From positions 309,562 to 373,561 of the forward strand of contig NZ_JAMQGO010000002.1 in the NCBI RefSeq assembly GCF_023703375.1: a stretch of DNA of 64,000 nucleotides, in the 5' to 3' direction. The stretch's first letter is position 1; the number at the start of each line of letters is the position of its first letter. Shown piece after piece: positions 53,012-63,195 of the stretch. Made by a program: the position numbers and the translations under genes. This DNA comes from Lutimaribacter degradans. Lineage in GTDB: Bacteria; Pseudomonadota; Alphaproteobacteria; Rhodobacterales; Rhodobacteraceae. The notes beneath the pieces were generated by a model. The model did not search any database, had not been told where the DNA came from, and saw only the letters and a list, made by a program, of their open reading frames with translations.

Positions 53012-54525
53012 GCGAGCAGCGATTCCCCCGTCATTTCGGATGGCTGCGGCAGGCCCATGAGCTGCAACAGCGTTGGCGCAAGGTCGGCCAGGCGGCCCGG
53101 CTTCAGCCGCACGTCCGCAGGCCCGCCCACTAGAACCACCGGCACCGGGTTAGTGGTATGCGCCGTATGCGGCCCGCCGGTTTCGGGGTCGCGCATCAAT
53201 TCGCAATTGCCGTGATCGGCCGTGACGATCATCGCCCCCCCTGCCCGTTCCAGTGCGTCCAGCACCTGCCCCAGCCCCTGGTCGACCGCCTCGCAGGCAG
53301 CGATGGCGGCGGCCAGGTCGCCGGTATGACCGACCATGTCAGGGTTGGCGTAATTTGTCACGATCAGGTCGTAGCCATCGGCAATTGCACCAACGAAATG
53401 TTCGGTCACTTCGGCGGCACTCATTTCCGGTTGCAGATCATAGGTGGCCACCTTGGGGCTGGCGGCCATGTAGCGATCTTCGCCCGGCTCGGGGTTTTCT
53501 TTACCGCCGTTCAGGAAAAAGGTGACGTGGGGGTATTTCTCGGTCTCGGCCAGGTGGAACTGGCGCTTGCCATGCGCGGCCACCCATTCGGCCAGGGTGT
53601 TGCGAATGTCCCGCGGCGGAAACATCGTGCCCATCCAGTCATTGTGGGCCTCGGAATATTCGACCATTCCCAGCACCAAGGCCCAGTCGGGGCGGTTCGA
53701 TACGTCGAACTCGGCGAAATCGGGCTGGGCCACGGCGCGCAGGATTTCGCGCGCACGGTCAGCGCGGAAATTCAGGCAAAAGAACCCGTCGCCGTCATGT
53801 GCGCCTGCGTAATCGCTCACCACCGTGGCGGTGATGAACTCGTCGGTTTCCGACCGATTATACGCCGCGTCGACGGCGCGCCGCCCCGACGAGGCGTGCA
53901 GGCCCTGAGCACGGATCATGACGTCGTACGCTTCCTGCACGCGGTCCCAGCGATTGTCGCGGTCCATGGCGAAATAGCGCCCCGTAACGGTGCCGACGCG
54001 CGCGCCTTCGGGCAGCCCTTCCTGGAGTTGTGCCATGTAGGAAAAGGCCGATTTGGGCGCCACGTCGCGCCCGTCGGTGACGGCATGGAGCACCACCGGC
54101 ACCCCGGCGGCGGCAATGGCGCGGATCGCGGCCAGGATATGGGTGATGTGCCCATGCACCCCGCCATCCGACAAAAGCCCCATCAGATGCGCGGTGCCGC
54201 CAGTTTCGCGCAGTCGTGCGATGAAATCGCGCAGCGAGTCATTGGCCGCGAAAGAGCCATCCTCGACCGCCAGGTCGATCTGGCCCAGGTCCATCGTGAC
54301 CACGCGGCCCGCACCGATATTCGTATGTCCCACCTCGGAATTACCCATTTGCCCGCGCGGAAGGCCCACATCGGTGCCATGCGTGACAAGCAGGTTATGC
54401 GGGCAACTGGCCCATATGCGGTCGAAATTCGGGGTCTTGGCCTGTGCCACCGCGTTGTCGGCCATCTCCTCGCGATGGCCCCAGCCATCGAGGATGCACA
54501 GCACAACGGGTTTCGGGGTGGACAT
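53008..54525 (-). CDS. gpmI: 2,3-bisphosphoglycerate-independent phosphoglycerate mutase
   Basis: 505-aa alkaline-phosphatase-fold enzyme that converts 3- and 2-phosphoglycerate in glycolysis. CILDGWGHREEM gives the first metal-binding Asp (residue 14), and QMGNSEVGHTNIGAGR contains the catalytic Ser (residue 63). Near the C-terminus TADHGN supplies metal ligands. It heads the gpmI-envC-ctpA transcription unit, a common alphaproteobacterial order. Confidence 0.96.
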   Translation of the reverse strand: MSTPKPVVLCILDGWGHREEMADNAVAQAKTPNFDRIWASCPHNLLVTHGTDVGLPRGQMGNSEVGHTNIGAGRVVTMDLGQIDLAVEDGSFAANDSLRDFIARLRETGGTAHLMGLLSDGGVHGHITHILAAIRAIAAAGVPVVLHAVTDGRDVAPKSAFSYMAQLQEGLPEGARVGTVTGRYFAMDRDNRWDRVQEAYDVMIRAQGLHASSGRRAVDAAYNRSETDEFITATVVSDYAGAHDGDGFFCLNFRADRAREILRAVAQPDFAEFDVSNRPDWALVLGMVEYSEAHNDWMGTMFPPRDIRNTLAEWVAAHGKRQFHLAETEKYPHVTFFLNGGKENPEPGEDRYMAASPKVATYDLQPEMSAAEVTEHFVGAIADGYDLIVTNYANPDMVGHTGDLAAAIAACEAVDQGLGQVLDALERAGGAMIVTADHGNCELMRDPETGGPHTAHTTNPVPVVLVGGPADVRLKPGRLADLAPTLLQLMGLPQPSEMTGESLLA

Positions 54526-54710
54526 GATGCGACTCCTGCCTTGGTTGGTGGGGTTCTAACGCCTTGCGCAGGCGGGGTGAACCTGTTTTCCTGACGCACC
54601 GCTTGGGGGGTTGCGCCGCGCCCTGCGATGTCTATAACCCACGACAATTTGCGCACGGCGACTCTGCCCTGCCGCTGCGCCCGCTGCCCGCAAAAACCAG
54701 AGGTCCCGAC

Positions 54711-57700
54711 ATGCCCAAAAGAACCGATATCAACTCAATCATGATCATCGGCGCAGGGCCCATCATCATCGGGCAAGCCTGCGAATTCGACTATTCCGGC
54801 GCGCAAGCCTGCAAGGCGCTCAGGGAAGAGGGATACCGGGTTATCCTGGTCAACTCGAACCCCGCCACGATCATGACCGATCCGGGCCTGGCCGACGCCA
54901 CCTATATCGAGCCGATCACCCCCGAGGTCGTCGCCAAGATCATCGAGAAGGAACGCCCCGACGCGCTGCTGCCCACGATGGGCGGGCAAACCGGGCTGAA
55001 CACCAGCCTGGCGCTTGCCGATATGGGCGTGCTGGAAAAATTCGGGGTCGAACTTATCGGCGCCAATCGCGAGGCCATCGAGATGGCCGAAGACCGCAAG
55101 CTGTTCCGCGAGGCGATGGACCGGCTGGGAATCGAGAACCCCAAGGCCACCATCGTCACCGCGCCCAAGGATGCGCAGGGCCATTTCGACCTTGAGACCG
55201 GCGTAGCCAAGGCGCTTGAGGCGCTCGAAGATATCGGCCTGCCCGCCATCATCCGCCCCGCCTATACGCTGGGCGGCACCGGCGGCGGCGTGGCCTATAA
55301 CCGCGACGATTACATACATTTCTGCCGGTCCGGCATGGATGCAAGCCCGGTGGGCCAGATCCTTGTCGATGAAAGCCTTTTGGGCTGGAAGGAATTCGAG
55401 ATGGAGGTTGTGCGCGACAAGGCGGACAACGCGATCATCGTGTGTTCCATCGAAAACGTCGATCCGATGGGCGTGCACACGGGCGATTCCATCACCGTGG
55501 CGCCCGCGCTGACGCTGACCGACAAGGAATACCAGATCATGCGAAACGGCAGCATCGCCGTGCTGCGCGAGATCGGGGTGGAGACCGGCGGCTCGAACGT
55601 GCAATGGGCCATTAACCCCGAAGACGGCCGCATGGTCGTGATCGAGATGAACCCCCGAGTCAGCCGCTCTTCGGCACTGGCATCAAAGGCCACGGGCTTT
55701 CCGATTGCCAAGATCGCGGCAAAACTGGCCGTGGGCTACACGCTCGACGAGCTGGATAACGACATCACCAAGGTCACGCCCGCCAGTTTCGAGCCGACGG
55801 TTGATTACGTCGTCACCAAGATCCCGAAATTCGCGTTCGAGAAATTCCCCGGCTCCAAGCCCCATCTGACCACGGCGATGAAATCGGTGGGCGAGGCGAT
55901 GGCCATTGGCCGCACGATCCACGAGTCGCTGCAAAAGGCGTTGGCGTCGATGGAATCGGGTCTGACCGGGTTCGACGAGGTCGAGATAGAAGGGGCGCCC
56001 GACCGCGCCGCCGTGATCAAGGCGATCAGTGAACAGACGCCCGACCGGATGCGCACCATCGCGCAGGCCATGCGCCACGGCCTGTCGGACGATGACATCC
56101 ACGGCGTCACCATGTTCGACCCGTGGTTCCTTGCGCGTATCCGCGAGATCGTCGAGACCGAGGCCGAGATCCGCAAGAACGGCCTGCCCGTCACCGAAAA
56201 CGGCCTGCGCCGTTTGAAAATGATGGGCTTTACCGATGCACGCCTGGCCAAGCTGACAGGCCGGACCGAGGCCAATGTGCGCCGCGCGCGGCAAAACCTG
56301 GGCGTGACGGCCGTGTTCAAGCGGATCGACACCTGCGCCGCCGAGTTCGAGGCCCAGACACCCTACATGTATTCCACCTACGAAGCGCCCGCCATGGACG
56401 AGGTGGAATGCGAGGCACGCCCCAGCGACCGCAAGAAGGTGGTCATTCTCGGGGGCGGACCCAACCGGATCGGCCAGGGGATCGAGTTCGATTACTGCTG
56501 CTGTCACGCCTGTTTCGCGCTGACCGATGCGGGCTACGAGACGATCATGATCAACTGCAACCCCGAGACGGTTTCCACCGACTACGACACCTCGGACCGG
56601 CTGTATTTCGAGCCACTGACTTTCGAGCACGTGATGGAAATCCTGCGGGTCGAGCAGGAGAACGGCACCCTGCACGGCGTGATCGTGCAGTTCGGCGGCC
56701 AGACGCCGCTGAAACTGGCCAACGCGCTGTACGAAGAAGGTATCCCGATCCTGGGCACAACGCCCGACGCGATCGACCTGGCCGAAGACCGCGAGCGTTT
56801 CCAGCAAATGGTCAACAAGCTGGGGCTGAAACAGCCCCATAACGGTATTGCCAGCACCGACGCGCAGGCATTGGCCATTGCCGAGGATATCGGCTTTCCG
56901 CTGGTCATCCGCCCCTCTTACGTACTGGGCGGGCGGGCGATGGAAATCGTGCGCGACATGGCCCACCTGGAACGCTACATCGCCGAGGCAGTGGTGGTTT
57001 CGGGCGACAGCCCCGTGTTGCTGGACAACTACCTGTCAGGCGCCATCGAATGTGATGTCGATGCGCTTTGCGATGGCAAGACCGTGCACGTGGCCGGCAT
57101 CATGCAGCATATCGAGGAGGCGGGCGTGCATTCGGGCGACAGCGCCTGTTCGCTGCCCCCCTACAGCCTGCCGCGTGACATCATCGACGAGATCAAGCGC
57201 CAGACCGAGGCCCTGGCGCTAGAGCTGGGCGTCGTCGGCCTGATGAACGTGCAATTCGCCGTCAAGGATGGCGACATCTACCTGATCGAGGTGAACCCAC
57301 GCGCCAGCCGCACAGTGCCCTTTGTTGCCAAGGCCACCGACAGCGCGATTGCGTCCATCGCGGCACGGCTGATGGCGGGCGAACCGATGGAGAATTTCCC
57401 GCTGCGCGCGCGCTATCCCAAAGGTGCGTTGCCGGGGTCGCAACCCATGGCCGACCCGCTGACGCTGGCCGACCCGGACATGCCGTGGTTCTCGGTGAAA
57501 GAGGCGGTTCTGCCCTTCGCCCGCTTCCCCGGCGTCGACACCATCCTGGGCCCCGAGATGCGCTCGACCGGCGAGGTGATGGGCTGGGACGTGTCCTTTG
57601 CCATGGCCTTTCTCAAGGCACAGCTTGGTGCCGGCAGCGACCTGCCACGAGAGGGCAAGGTGTTCATCTCGATCAAGGACGATGACAAGACCGACGCCAT

Positions 57701-58052
57701 GGCTGATGCCGCTCGCACGCTGGTCGAGCTGGGGCTGACACTGGTCGGCACGCGTGGCACCGCGAAATGGTTGCAGGATGCCGGTGTTGAGTGCGCCACC
57801 GTCAACAAGGTCTACGAAGGCCGCCCGAACATCGTCGACACGCTGAAGGACGGCGAAATCGCCCTTGTGTTCAACACGACCGAAGGCAGCCAGGCGGTCG
57901 AAGACAGCCGCGAGATCCGCTCGGTCGCGCTCTATGACAAGATCCCCTACTTCACCACCGCTGCGGGCGCCATCGCCGCCGTGCAGGCGATGGAGGCGCG
58001 GACCAAGGGCGATTTCGGGGTCCAGGCCCTGCAAGGCGGCGTGCCTGCCTGA
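54711..58052 (+). CDS. carB: carbamoyl-phosphate synthase large subunit
   Basis: 1113-aa enzyme that makes carbamoyl phosphate from bicarbonate, ammonia and ATP, for arginine and pyrimidines. The N-terminal [20 protein letters not shown] and second-half [20 protein letters not shown] show the two homologous ATP-grasp halves, with [10 protein letters not shown] and VQFGGQTPL repeats. The end is an MGS-type allosteric domain. The ATG at 54711 gives the normal start MPKRTDI; the frame extends to 54564 without support. carA is not in this window. A weak terminator follows. Confidence 0.97.
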   Translation: MPKRTDINSIMIIGAGPIIIGQACEFDYSGAQACKALREEGYRVILVNSNPATIMTDPGLADATYIEPITPEVVAKIIEKERPDALLPTMGGQTGLNTSLALADMGVLEKFGVELIGANREAIEMAEDRKLFREAMDRLGIENPKATIVTAPKDAQGHFDLETGVAKALEALEDIGLPAIIRPAYTLGGTGGGVAYNRDDYIHFCRSGMDASPVGQILVDESLLGWKEFEMEVVRDKADNAIIVCSIENVDPMGVHTGDSITVAPALTLTDKEYQIMRNGSIAVLREIGVETGGSNVQWAINPEDGRMVVIEMNPRVSRSSALASKATGFPIAKIAAKLAVGYTLDELDNDITKVTPASFEPTVDYVVTKIPKFAFEKFPGSKPHLTTAMKSVGEAMAIGRTIHESLQKALASMESGLTGFDEVEIEGAPDRAAVIKAISEQTPDRMRTIAQAMRHGLSDDDIHGVTMFDPWFLARIREIVETEAEIRKNGLPVTENGLRRLKMMGFTDARLAKLTGRTEANVRRARQNLGVTAVFKRIDTCAAEFEAQTPYMYSTYEAPAMDEVECEARPSDRKKVVILGGGPNRIGQGIEFDYCCCHACFALTDAGYETIMINCNPETVSTDYDTSDRLYFEPLTFEHVMEILRVEQENGTLHGVIVQFGGQTPLKLANALYEEGIPILGTTPDAIDLAEDRERFQQMVNKLGLKQPHNGIASTDAQALAIAEDIGFPLVIRPSYVLGGRAMEIVRDMAHLERYIAEAVVVSGDSPVLLDNYLSGAIECDVDALCDGKTVHVAGIMQHIEEAGVHSGDSACSLPPYSLPRDIIDEIKRQTEALALELGVVGLMNVQFAVKDGDIYLIEVNPRASRTVPFVAKATDSAIASIAARLMAGEPMENFPLRARYPKGALPGSQPMADPLTLADPDMPWFSVKEAVLPFARFPGVDTILGPEMRSTGEVMGWDVSFAMAFLKAQLGAGSDLPREGKVFISIKDDDKTDAMADAARTLVELGLTLVGTRGTAKWLQDAGVECATVNKVYEGRPNIVDTLKDGEIALVFNTTEGSQAVEDSREIRSVALYDKIPYFTTAAGAIAAVQAMEARTKGDFGVQALQGGVPA

Positions 58053-58074
58053 ACGTGCGCGCACGGAACATGAC

Positions 58075-58108
58075 AAGGCCCTCAGGTTTCACGACCGGCG
58101 GGCCTTTT
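58075..58108 (+). terminator. intrinsic terminator of carB
   Basis: AAGGCCC (58075-58081) and GGGCCTT (58100-58106) form a 7-bp stem with an 18-base loop, followed by two more T residues. It lies 22 bases after the carB stop. Confidence 0.5.
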
Positions 58109-58138
58109 CATGGGTCCAACTGCGGCGTTTGAAGGCTT

Positions 58139-58597
58139 TCAGTTTTTACCCTCTTCAAGGTGCAGCTTCATGTCCAACAGCACGCGTTGCAGCGCCACGG
58201 CTTCCTTGAGAAGTAGCTTCGTCTCGCTTACGGAAATCACGCCATCCTCGATGGATTGCTGGTACTCGGCTATCAGCATGGCAAACCGCTGGCTCAGGGC
58301 GAGCACATCGGAATTGACGCCACTGCTTTTGGCACGGTTCGGGCGATGCCTGTCAATCGACAGGGTGATCCCGCCCAGCTCGGCCAGTGCGCTGGTGACA
58401 TGAGGATAGGCGCTGGTTTCTTCCAGCTTGGCAACCGTGTCGATGGGCATGAACCGGTCGGCATGTTCATCGTGATCCGAGTAATACCGCCCCAACGTGG
58501 CCTTGGATTTTCCGGTCAGTTCACAGGCTTTTTCGACCCCGACAGATTTCACCAGGGCCTCGGTATGCTTTTTCAGATAACTGCCCATCGCATTCAT
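58139..58597 (-). CDS. unknown protein with a probable N-terminal DNA-binding helix-turn-helix
   Basis: 152-aa protein. Residues about 12-45 (LVKSVGVEKACELTGKSKATLGRYYSD) have the helix-turn-helix look of small phage-type or transposon-type regulators, and the rest is helical, with acidic and Leu-rich C-terminal segment (LLLKEAVALQRVLLDMKLHL). It is not recognised by family name. AAAAGG lies upstream of the ATG at 58597. It converges with carB and is divergent from tdk. Confidence 0.7.
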   Translation of the reverse strand: MNAMGSYLKKHTEALVKSVGVEKACELTGKSKATLGRYYSDHDEHADRFMPIDTVAKLEETSAYPHVTSALAELGGITLSIDRHRPNRAKSSGVNSDVLALSQRFAMLIAEYQQSIEDGVISVSETKLLLKEAVALQRVLLDMKLHLEEGKN

Positions 58598-58929
58598 GAT
58601 CGGACCTTTTCTTATTGTGGGAAATCTCGCGCGCGTTTCCCCTTAAAGTCTTCGACAGCATTTGTCATGTAAGAAGAAACCACATGGTTTTTAAGGGTTT
58701 TGACGAGTGGCCGGCCCACCCCGGGGCTGGCAAGCGTGTGGGGTTTGTCGCGCCTTTGCTGCGAGGGACAGCAAAGCCGGTTTCCCGGCAGCCGCGCGAC
58801 GAACCCGTTTTTTCGTTTCATTCGACCCCGACATCGGCAACACGGCTGTACAATATTACGCCCCGTCCTTGTTCTTTCGGGCGCGCGGCCGTCTTGCCAA
58901 TATGGTCAAAGCCGGACTATGCCCACGCC
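58598..58929. other. intergenic region between the unknown HTH gene and tdk
   Basis: 332 bases with no credible gene. It should hold divergent promoters for the unknown protein and thymidine kinase. No repeat or operator was recognised. Confidence 0.5.
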
Positions 58930-59520
58930 ATGGCAAAGCTGCATTTCAATTTTTCCACGATGAACGCCGGGAAATCGACCGCCCTGCTACAGGCGGCGCA
59001 TAACTACAGCGAGCGTGGAATGGTGCCCTACCTGATGACCGCGCAACTGGACACGCGCGCCGGAAAGGGCCGAATCGCCAGCAGAATCGGCATTGGCAGC
59101 GATGCCGATACATTCGCGCCGGGCGAAGACATGTTTTCCAAGATCACCACTCGCTTGGCCCAAGGCCCGGTGGCTTGCGTTTTCGTGGACGAGGCGCAGT
59201 TTTTACAGCCTGCACAAGCTTGGCAACTTGCCCGCGCGGTTGATGACCTCAACGTGCCAGTCATGGCCTATGGGTTGCGGGTCGATTTCATGGGCCAGTT
59301 GTTTCCCGGCTCGGCCGCGCTGTTGGCGGTCGCCGATGAAATGCGTGAGGTGCGCACGATTTGCCATTGCGGGAAAAAGGCCACGATGGTTGTGCGCAAG
59401 GATGGCGAAGGCCGCGTGATGCGCGACGGCGCGCAAGTCCAGATCGGCGGCAATGAAACCTATGTCAGCCTGTGCCGCCGCCACTGGCGCGAGGCCACCG
59501 GCGACCACCAGCCCGGTTAA
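58930..59520 (+). CDS. tdk: thymidine kinase
   Basis: 196-aa type II thymidine kinase, which salvages thymidine to dTMP. P-loop: FNFSTMNAGKSTALLQA (about residues 6-22). FVDEAQFL is the Walker-B/DEAQ site, and cysteines in TICHCGKKA and SLCRRHW bind the structural zinc. The open frame extends upstream to 58615, but MAKLHFNFS at 58930 is the family start. Confidence 0.95.
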   Translation: MAKLHFNFSTMNAGKSTALLQAAHNYSERGMVPYLMTAQLDTRAGKGRIASRIGIGSDADTFAPGEDMFSKITTRLAQGPVACVFVDEAQFLQPAQAWQLARAVDDLNVPVMAYGLRVDFMGQLFPGSAALLAVADEMREVRTICHCGKKATMVVRKDGEGRVMRDGAQVQIGGNETYVSLCRRHWREATGDHQPG

Positions 59521-59703
59521 CGTTCGCCGTACAGCCGCCCGCACCGAACCCGGCGCGACTTCGGCCAGCCCGATCATTTCCGTAACACACATGGCGCTTA
59601 TGGACCGGCCGCGGGCAGATCGGTCGACCTCCGAATGGCTCATGTCTTGAAGGGGCGCCGCTCATGCTAGGGTCAGGGCTCGTTCTTGCTTCATAGCCAA
59701 TAG
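59521..59703. other. intergenic region with a possible IS end
   Basis: No gene seen. The CTAG followed by GGTCAGGGCTCGTTCTTGCT at 59668-59690 resembles the terminal part of an IS5-type element by my recollection of such ends, next to the broken transposase. No matching inverted end was confirmed on the other side. Confidence 0.35.
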
Positions 59704-60034
59704 ATGACGGTTGCGGCCAGGCTGGTCGCGGTCCGGTGTGGCTTCAGATACGTAGCGTCGATCATGACCGTCTTTTTCTCGCCGTGCTCGGCGGCCAAGC
59801 CAACCATGATGCGTGCAAAGGCGCCCTTGTCGCTCCATCGCTTCCAGCGGTTATAAAGTGTCCTGTGCGGTCCCTATTCCGCAGGTGCATCTCGCCACTG
59901 CAACCCATTGCGATTGAAGAAGATAATCCCGCTCAGCACACGCCGGTCATCGACGCGCGGCTACCGTGGGACTTCGGGAAATAGGGCTTCAGACGCGCCA
60001 TCTGCGCGTCGGTCAGTCAGGAGAGATCAGACAT
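59704..60034 (-). pseudogene. remnant of an IS5-family transposase
   Basis: Reading minus from an ATG at 60034 gives MSDLS, an in-frame TGA, then LTDAQMARLKPYFPKSHG. It then shifts frame to VDDRRVLSGIIFFNRNGLQW and RDAPAE, reaches a TAG, and continues GPHRTLYNRWKRWSDKG through AAEHGEKKTVMIDATYLKPH before similarity stops near 59720. The words are those of an IS5-type DDE transposase (N-terminal DUF4096-like part and the D of the first catalytic motif). At least two stops, one frameshift and a truncated C-terminus show it is dead. The HK gene 3' end lies about 130 bases away. Confidence 0.85.
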
Positions 60035-60161
60035 GTTCACCGCTCGTTTTTCGAACCGTGAATCACGCTACCCAGCGGAAATCAATGGGTCGTGCCTCCA
60101 AGCCATCGGCAAGTCGCTTTTCGAGGGCTGGCTACTGTCCCGATTTCACTACGGAGCCGGT

Positions 60162-62693
60162 TCAACGATTTTCAGCAGTCAGCATATCCGCCAACCTGTG
60201 CGCCAATTCGCTCTTGCGAAAGGGCTTGCGCAGAAAGCCAATGCGTGGGTCGAGCTGCACGTCAGGTGCGGTAATCTCTTCAGCGTGACCGGAAACCAGG
60301 AGCACGGGAAGACCCGGCCACCTCTCGATCACGATTTCAGCCAACTCTCGACCGCTAAAGCCGCCAGGCATGACTATGTCGGAGACCAAAAGATCAAATT
60401 CCTCGCCAGCTTCTAGACGGTTCAATGCCATGGCGGCGCGCGACTCAGACTCGACCTCGTATCCGAGCGCTCGGACGATCATGCAGATGTAGTCCCGCAC
60501 CTGATCCTCATCATCGATCACGAGAATGCGTGCGCGCGGCAGGTCTTTCTGGGCGGCAGGCTGGACCTCTGGCGCATCGTGGTCGTCGGCCGGCTGGGCG
60601 TAACGTGGCAGCAGTAACTCGACCGTGGTGCCTTTGCCCATTTCGCTTTGAACGCGCACTTGCCCACCGGACTGATGCACGAAACCATGAACCATGCTCA
60701 GGCCCAACCCGCTTCCTGCACCGACAGGCTTGGTGGTGAAGAATGGCTCGAATGCCTGGGCCAGTGTATCGTCATCCATCCCTGCGCCGGTGTCCGAGAC
60801 TGCCACGCGCACGTATTCGCCCTCTTGCGGTGTGCCAGGAGAGGTTGGTCCATTCAATGTTACCGAGTTTGTCACAATGTGGAGCGAACCACCATCTGGC
60901 ATCGCATCGCGTGCATTAACGCAAAGATTGAGCAGCGCGTTTTCGAACATTGCTCGGTCGACATAGATAAAGCCAAGGCAATCATCGAGGTGTAACTCCA
61001 GCGTGATTGCCGGAGTTATCGAGCGCTCAATCAGCATTCGCATGCCTTCGATGAGCTCATTTGCCTGGAAAATACCGGGTGAAAGCGACTGTTTGCGCGC
61101 AAAGGCAAGCAAGTGGTGCGTCAAGTCGGCAGCGCTCTCGGACGCGATCATGATCTGCCGTGCCATGGTTGCGCTCGATTGGTCGGCTGCCAGCGTGTCG
61201 GTCAGCGCTTCGGCATTGCCCATGATCACGGTTAAAAGGTTATTGAAATCATGCGCAATTCCCCCCGTCAGTTGGCCTACCGCATCCAGCCGTTGCGATT
61301 GGCGCAACTGCGCCTCCAGCGCCTTTTTCTCGGAAAGATCGATAATGTTCCCGATCACGCGAACCGGCTCTCCTGCATCATTGCGCAAAAGGCTCGCCCG
61401 TTCGCGGACGGGAATATACTCGCCGTCGGGTCTCCGCAGCCGATACTCAACCTCCCAGTAATCCTGAACGCTTCGGGTCGCTGCCTCGATTGCTGCTTCG
61501 ACCCCGGCGATGTCGTCGGGATGGACGCTATCGACCCACGCGCTTCGCGGAACTCTTTGGGGCCCCGGTGGGATGTCAGGCAGCCAAAAAGCCGCGTCAT
61601 TTACCCAAGTCATGTCTGTGACAACGTCACGGTCAAAGATGAAGTCGCTCGATACATGCGCCACGTGGCGGAAACGTTCTTCGACGCGGCGCTGCGCGGT
61701 CACATCCCGCAGAAAGATCATCAGCGTTTCGGGCGCAGGATGAGCATGCACTTCGAACCAGCAGCCCAGTCTTGCGTAGTACAGTTCAGTTTTCTCCGGT
61801 GTCTGCCGCTCCATCACCCTGCGAAAAAAACTTTCGAATTTGCTGCCCACTAGGTCCGGGAGCAGTTTCCAAAAGGAAACTCCCTGAACTTCGTGGATTG
61901 GCAGTAAGGTGTCGATGGCGCTCTGGTTTGCGTAGGTAACGCGCCAATCAGTATCCATAACCAGGACGCCATCTGTTGTGCTTGCCAACAGGGCCGACAG
62001 TTCCGCCTCTCGTTCGGCAAGCTGCCGGGCGCCGTCCGCAACGGCGGCGTTGGCCCGCACCAGTGATCGATTTTGCCAGATCATAACAAACAACAGTATC
62101 AATACGGCCGCGAACAGGGAGCGGTTAAGCACTTTCTGGGCGGCTTGCCTGTTGCGCAATTCTTCTCTGGCCTGTGTCCTCTCGTTCAAGCCGTGCGCAA
62201 AGGCGCTCATGGCCAGCCGGTTGACAGCTTGTTTGATCACGCCAGCCTGTTCAATAGCGTCTGCAATGTCGCCAGGCTCGGCGAGGGCGTCTGAAGCTGC
62301 GCGCTCATCGGCGAGTTGCAACAACGTTCTACCGAGCCTTTCCATATCCGCGACCAGCGCGCCGTATTGGGCCTCGAGGCGCTGATCCCCCTCGATGAAC
62401 TGGTGGAAGTCGCTGTTGCCCCAGTCTCTAATTCGGCTCTGAAGAATCTGGTGCCACAGGACAGCGGCATCGCGGCTGGGCTGGTCGTCCCGCAACGCAA
62501 GCCGTAGGACGTTCCGTTCCATCTCGCTGGCTTCATTGCGGCCCTGGAGGGCTGACGTTGGCCAGTCGTATGCCGTCACCCGGTCGAGGGCGTTTTGTGA
62601 AACGCCGACTCCATGGGCATAGATTATCGCGGCAACGAACAGGCAAATGCCCACCGTGCCGGTGATCAAGCGCAACCATTCAAGGCGCTTCAT
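60162..62693 (-). CDS. hybrid sensor histidine kinase with periplasmic domain, two PAS domains and receiver
   Basis: 843-aa membrane kinase. Order: TM1 (about residues 9-27), a mainly helical periplasmic domain (28-190), TM2 (192-207), coiled-coil linker, PAS 1 (about 230-335), PAS 2 (about 345-455, with HPDD and RRPDGEYIPV), HisKA with GGIAHDFNNLL (His481), HATPase (Asn593; DTGAGMD; GAGSGLGL) and a C-terminal receiver (VIDDED acidic pocket, phospho-acceptor Asp772 in SDIVMPG, Lys823 in RKPF). All catalytic residues are present. The neighbouring secreted SUOX-fold protein lies 22 bases upstream on the same strand, so they form an operon and probably a sensor pair. No phosphotransfer protein or DNA-binding regulator gene is adjacent. 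Confidence 0.94.
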   Translation of the reverse strand: MKRLEWLRLITGTVGICLFVAAIIYAHGVGVSQNALDRVTAYDWPTSALQGRNEASEMERNVLRLALRDDQPSRDAAVLWHQILQSRIRDWGNSDFHQFIEGDQRLEAQYGALVADMERLGRTLLQLADERAASDALAEPGDIADAIEQAGVIKQAVNRLAMSAFAHGLNERTQAREELRNRQAAQKVLNRSLFAAVLILLFVMIWQNRSLVRANAAVADGARQLAEREAELSALLASTTDGVLVMDTDWRVTYANQSAIDTLLPIHEVQGVSFWKLLPDLVGSKFESFFRRVMERQTPEKTELYYARLGCWFEVHAHPAPETLMIFLRDVTAQRRVEERFRHVAHVSSDFIFDRDVVTDMTWVNDAAFWLPDIPPGPQRVPRSAWVDSVHPDDIAGVEAAIEAATRSVQDYWEVEYRLRRPDGEYIPVRERASLLRNDAGEPVRVIGNIIDLSEKKALEAQLRQSQRLDAVGQLTGGIAHDFNNLLTVIMGNAEALTDTLAADQSSATMARQIMIASESAADLTHHLLAFARKQSLSPGIFQANELIEGMRMLIERSITPAITLELHLDDCLGFIYVDRAMFENALLNLCVNARDAMPDGGSLHIVTNSVTLNGPTSPGTPQEGEYVRVAVSDTGAGMDDDTLAQAFEPFFTTKPVGAGSGLGLSMVHGFVHQSGGQVRVQSEMGKGTTVELLLPRYAQPADDHDAPEVQPAAQKDLPRARILVIDDEDQVRDYICMIVRALGYEVESESRAAMALNRLEAGEEFDLLVSDIVMPGGFSGRELAEIVIERWPGLPVLLVSGHAEEITAPDVQLDPRIGFLRKPFRKSELAHRLADMLTAENR

Positions 62694-62715
62694 GACGTTA
62701 TATCACTGTGTGCAG

Positions 62716-63195
62716 TCATTCGATCTCGATGGTATGGATTTGCCAGACGGAACGGGCATAGAAGAGCTCGTTGCGGACCTCCCTCACGTCGTCGTAAGGG
62801 AAAACGATGAACAGCGGACCTTTTTCAGCGATCCCCATGTATTCACCGTCCGTCTTGAATGCCATTATCGCATCGAAGCGGGTCAGGTCCGACAGGGGAA
62901 TGTCGATACTGAAGTCGTTCAGGGCGTGAACATAGGCCGTCGTGCCCTGCGCCCCCACGGCGTCAAGGAAACGCGCCATGGGAACGCCCTCGAAGGTCGT
63001 CAGGCCATCATGCCAGGGGGTGGTTGTCACGATGCTGGTGCTTCCCATGGCCTCGACTTGTTCCAGCGTCAGGTTGATTTCGCCGTCGGTCACTTTTCCG
63101 GTGACAGAAAGGATCGTGTCGGAGGCGCTGGCAGGCGTCGCGAACACGAGTAAGACAGAAGCCGCAACCGAGGCGGCAAGGCAGCGGATATTCAT
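62716..63195 (-). CDS. exported SUOX/molybdopterin-binding-fold protein, PruR-like
   Basis: 159-aa protein with a signal peptide (MNIRCLAASVAASVLLVFATPASA). The mature part (ILSVTGKVTDGEINLTLEQVEAM, then FEGVPMARFLDAVGA, LNDFSIDIPLSDL, AEKGPLFIVFPYDD and SVWQIHTIEIE) matches the small oxidoreductase molybdopterin-binding domain (pfam00174 type). The mature sequence has no cysteine, so the Mo-coordinating Cys of true enzymes is missing. Small proteins of this type, such as PruR, act as periplasmic pterin-binding sensors beside membrane signalling proteins. It lies 22 bases upstream of the hybrid kinase gene. A GGAGG site precedes the ATG at 63195. Domain call is firm; PruR function is inference. 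Confidence 0.72.
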   Translation of the reverse strand: MNIRCLAASVAASVLLVFATPASASDTILSVTGKVTDGEINLTLEQVEAMGSTSIVTTTPWHDGLTTFEGVPMARFLDAVGAQGTTAYVHALNDFSIDIPLSDLTRFDAIMAFKTDGEYMGIAEKGPLFIVFPYDDVREVRNELFYARSVWQIHTIEIE

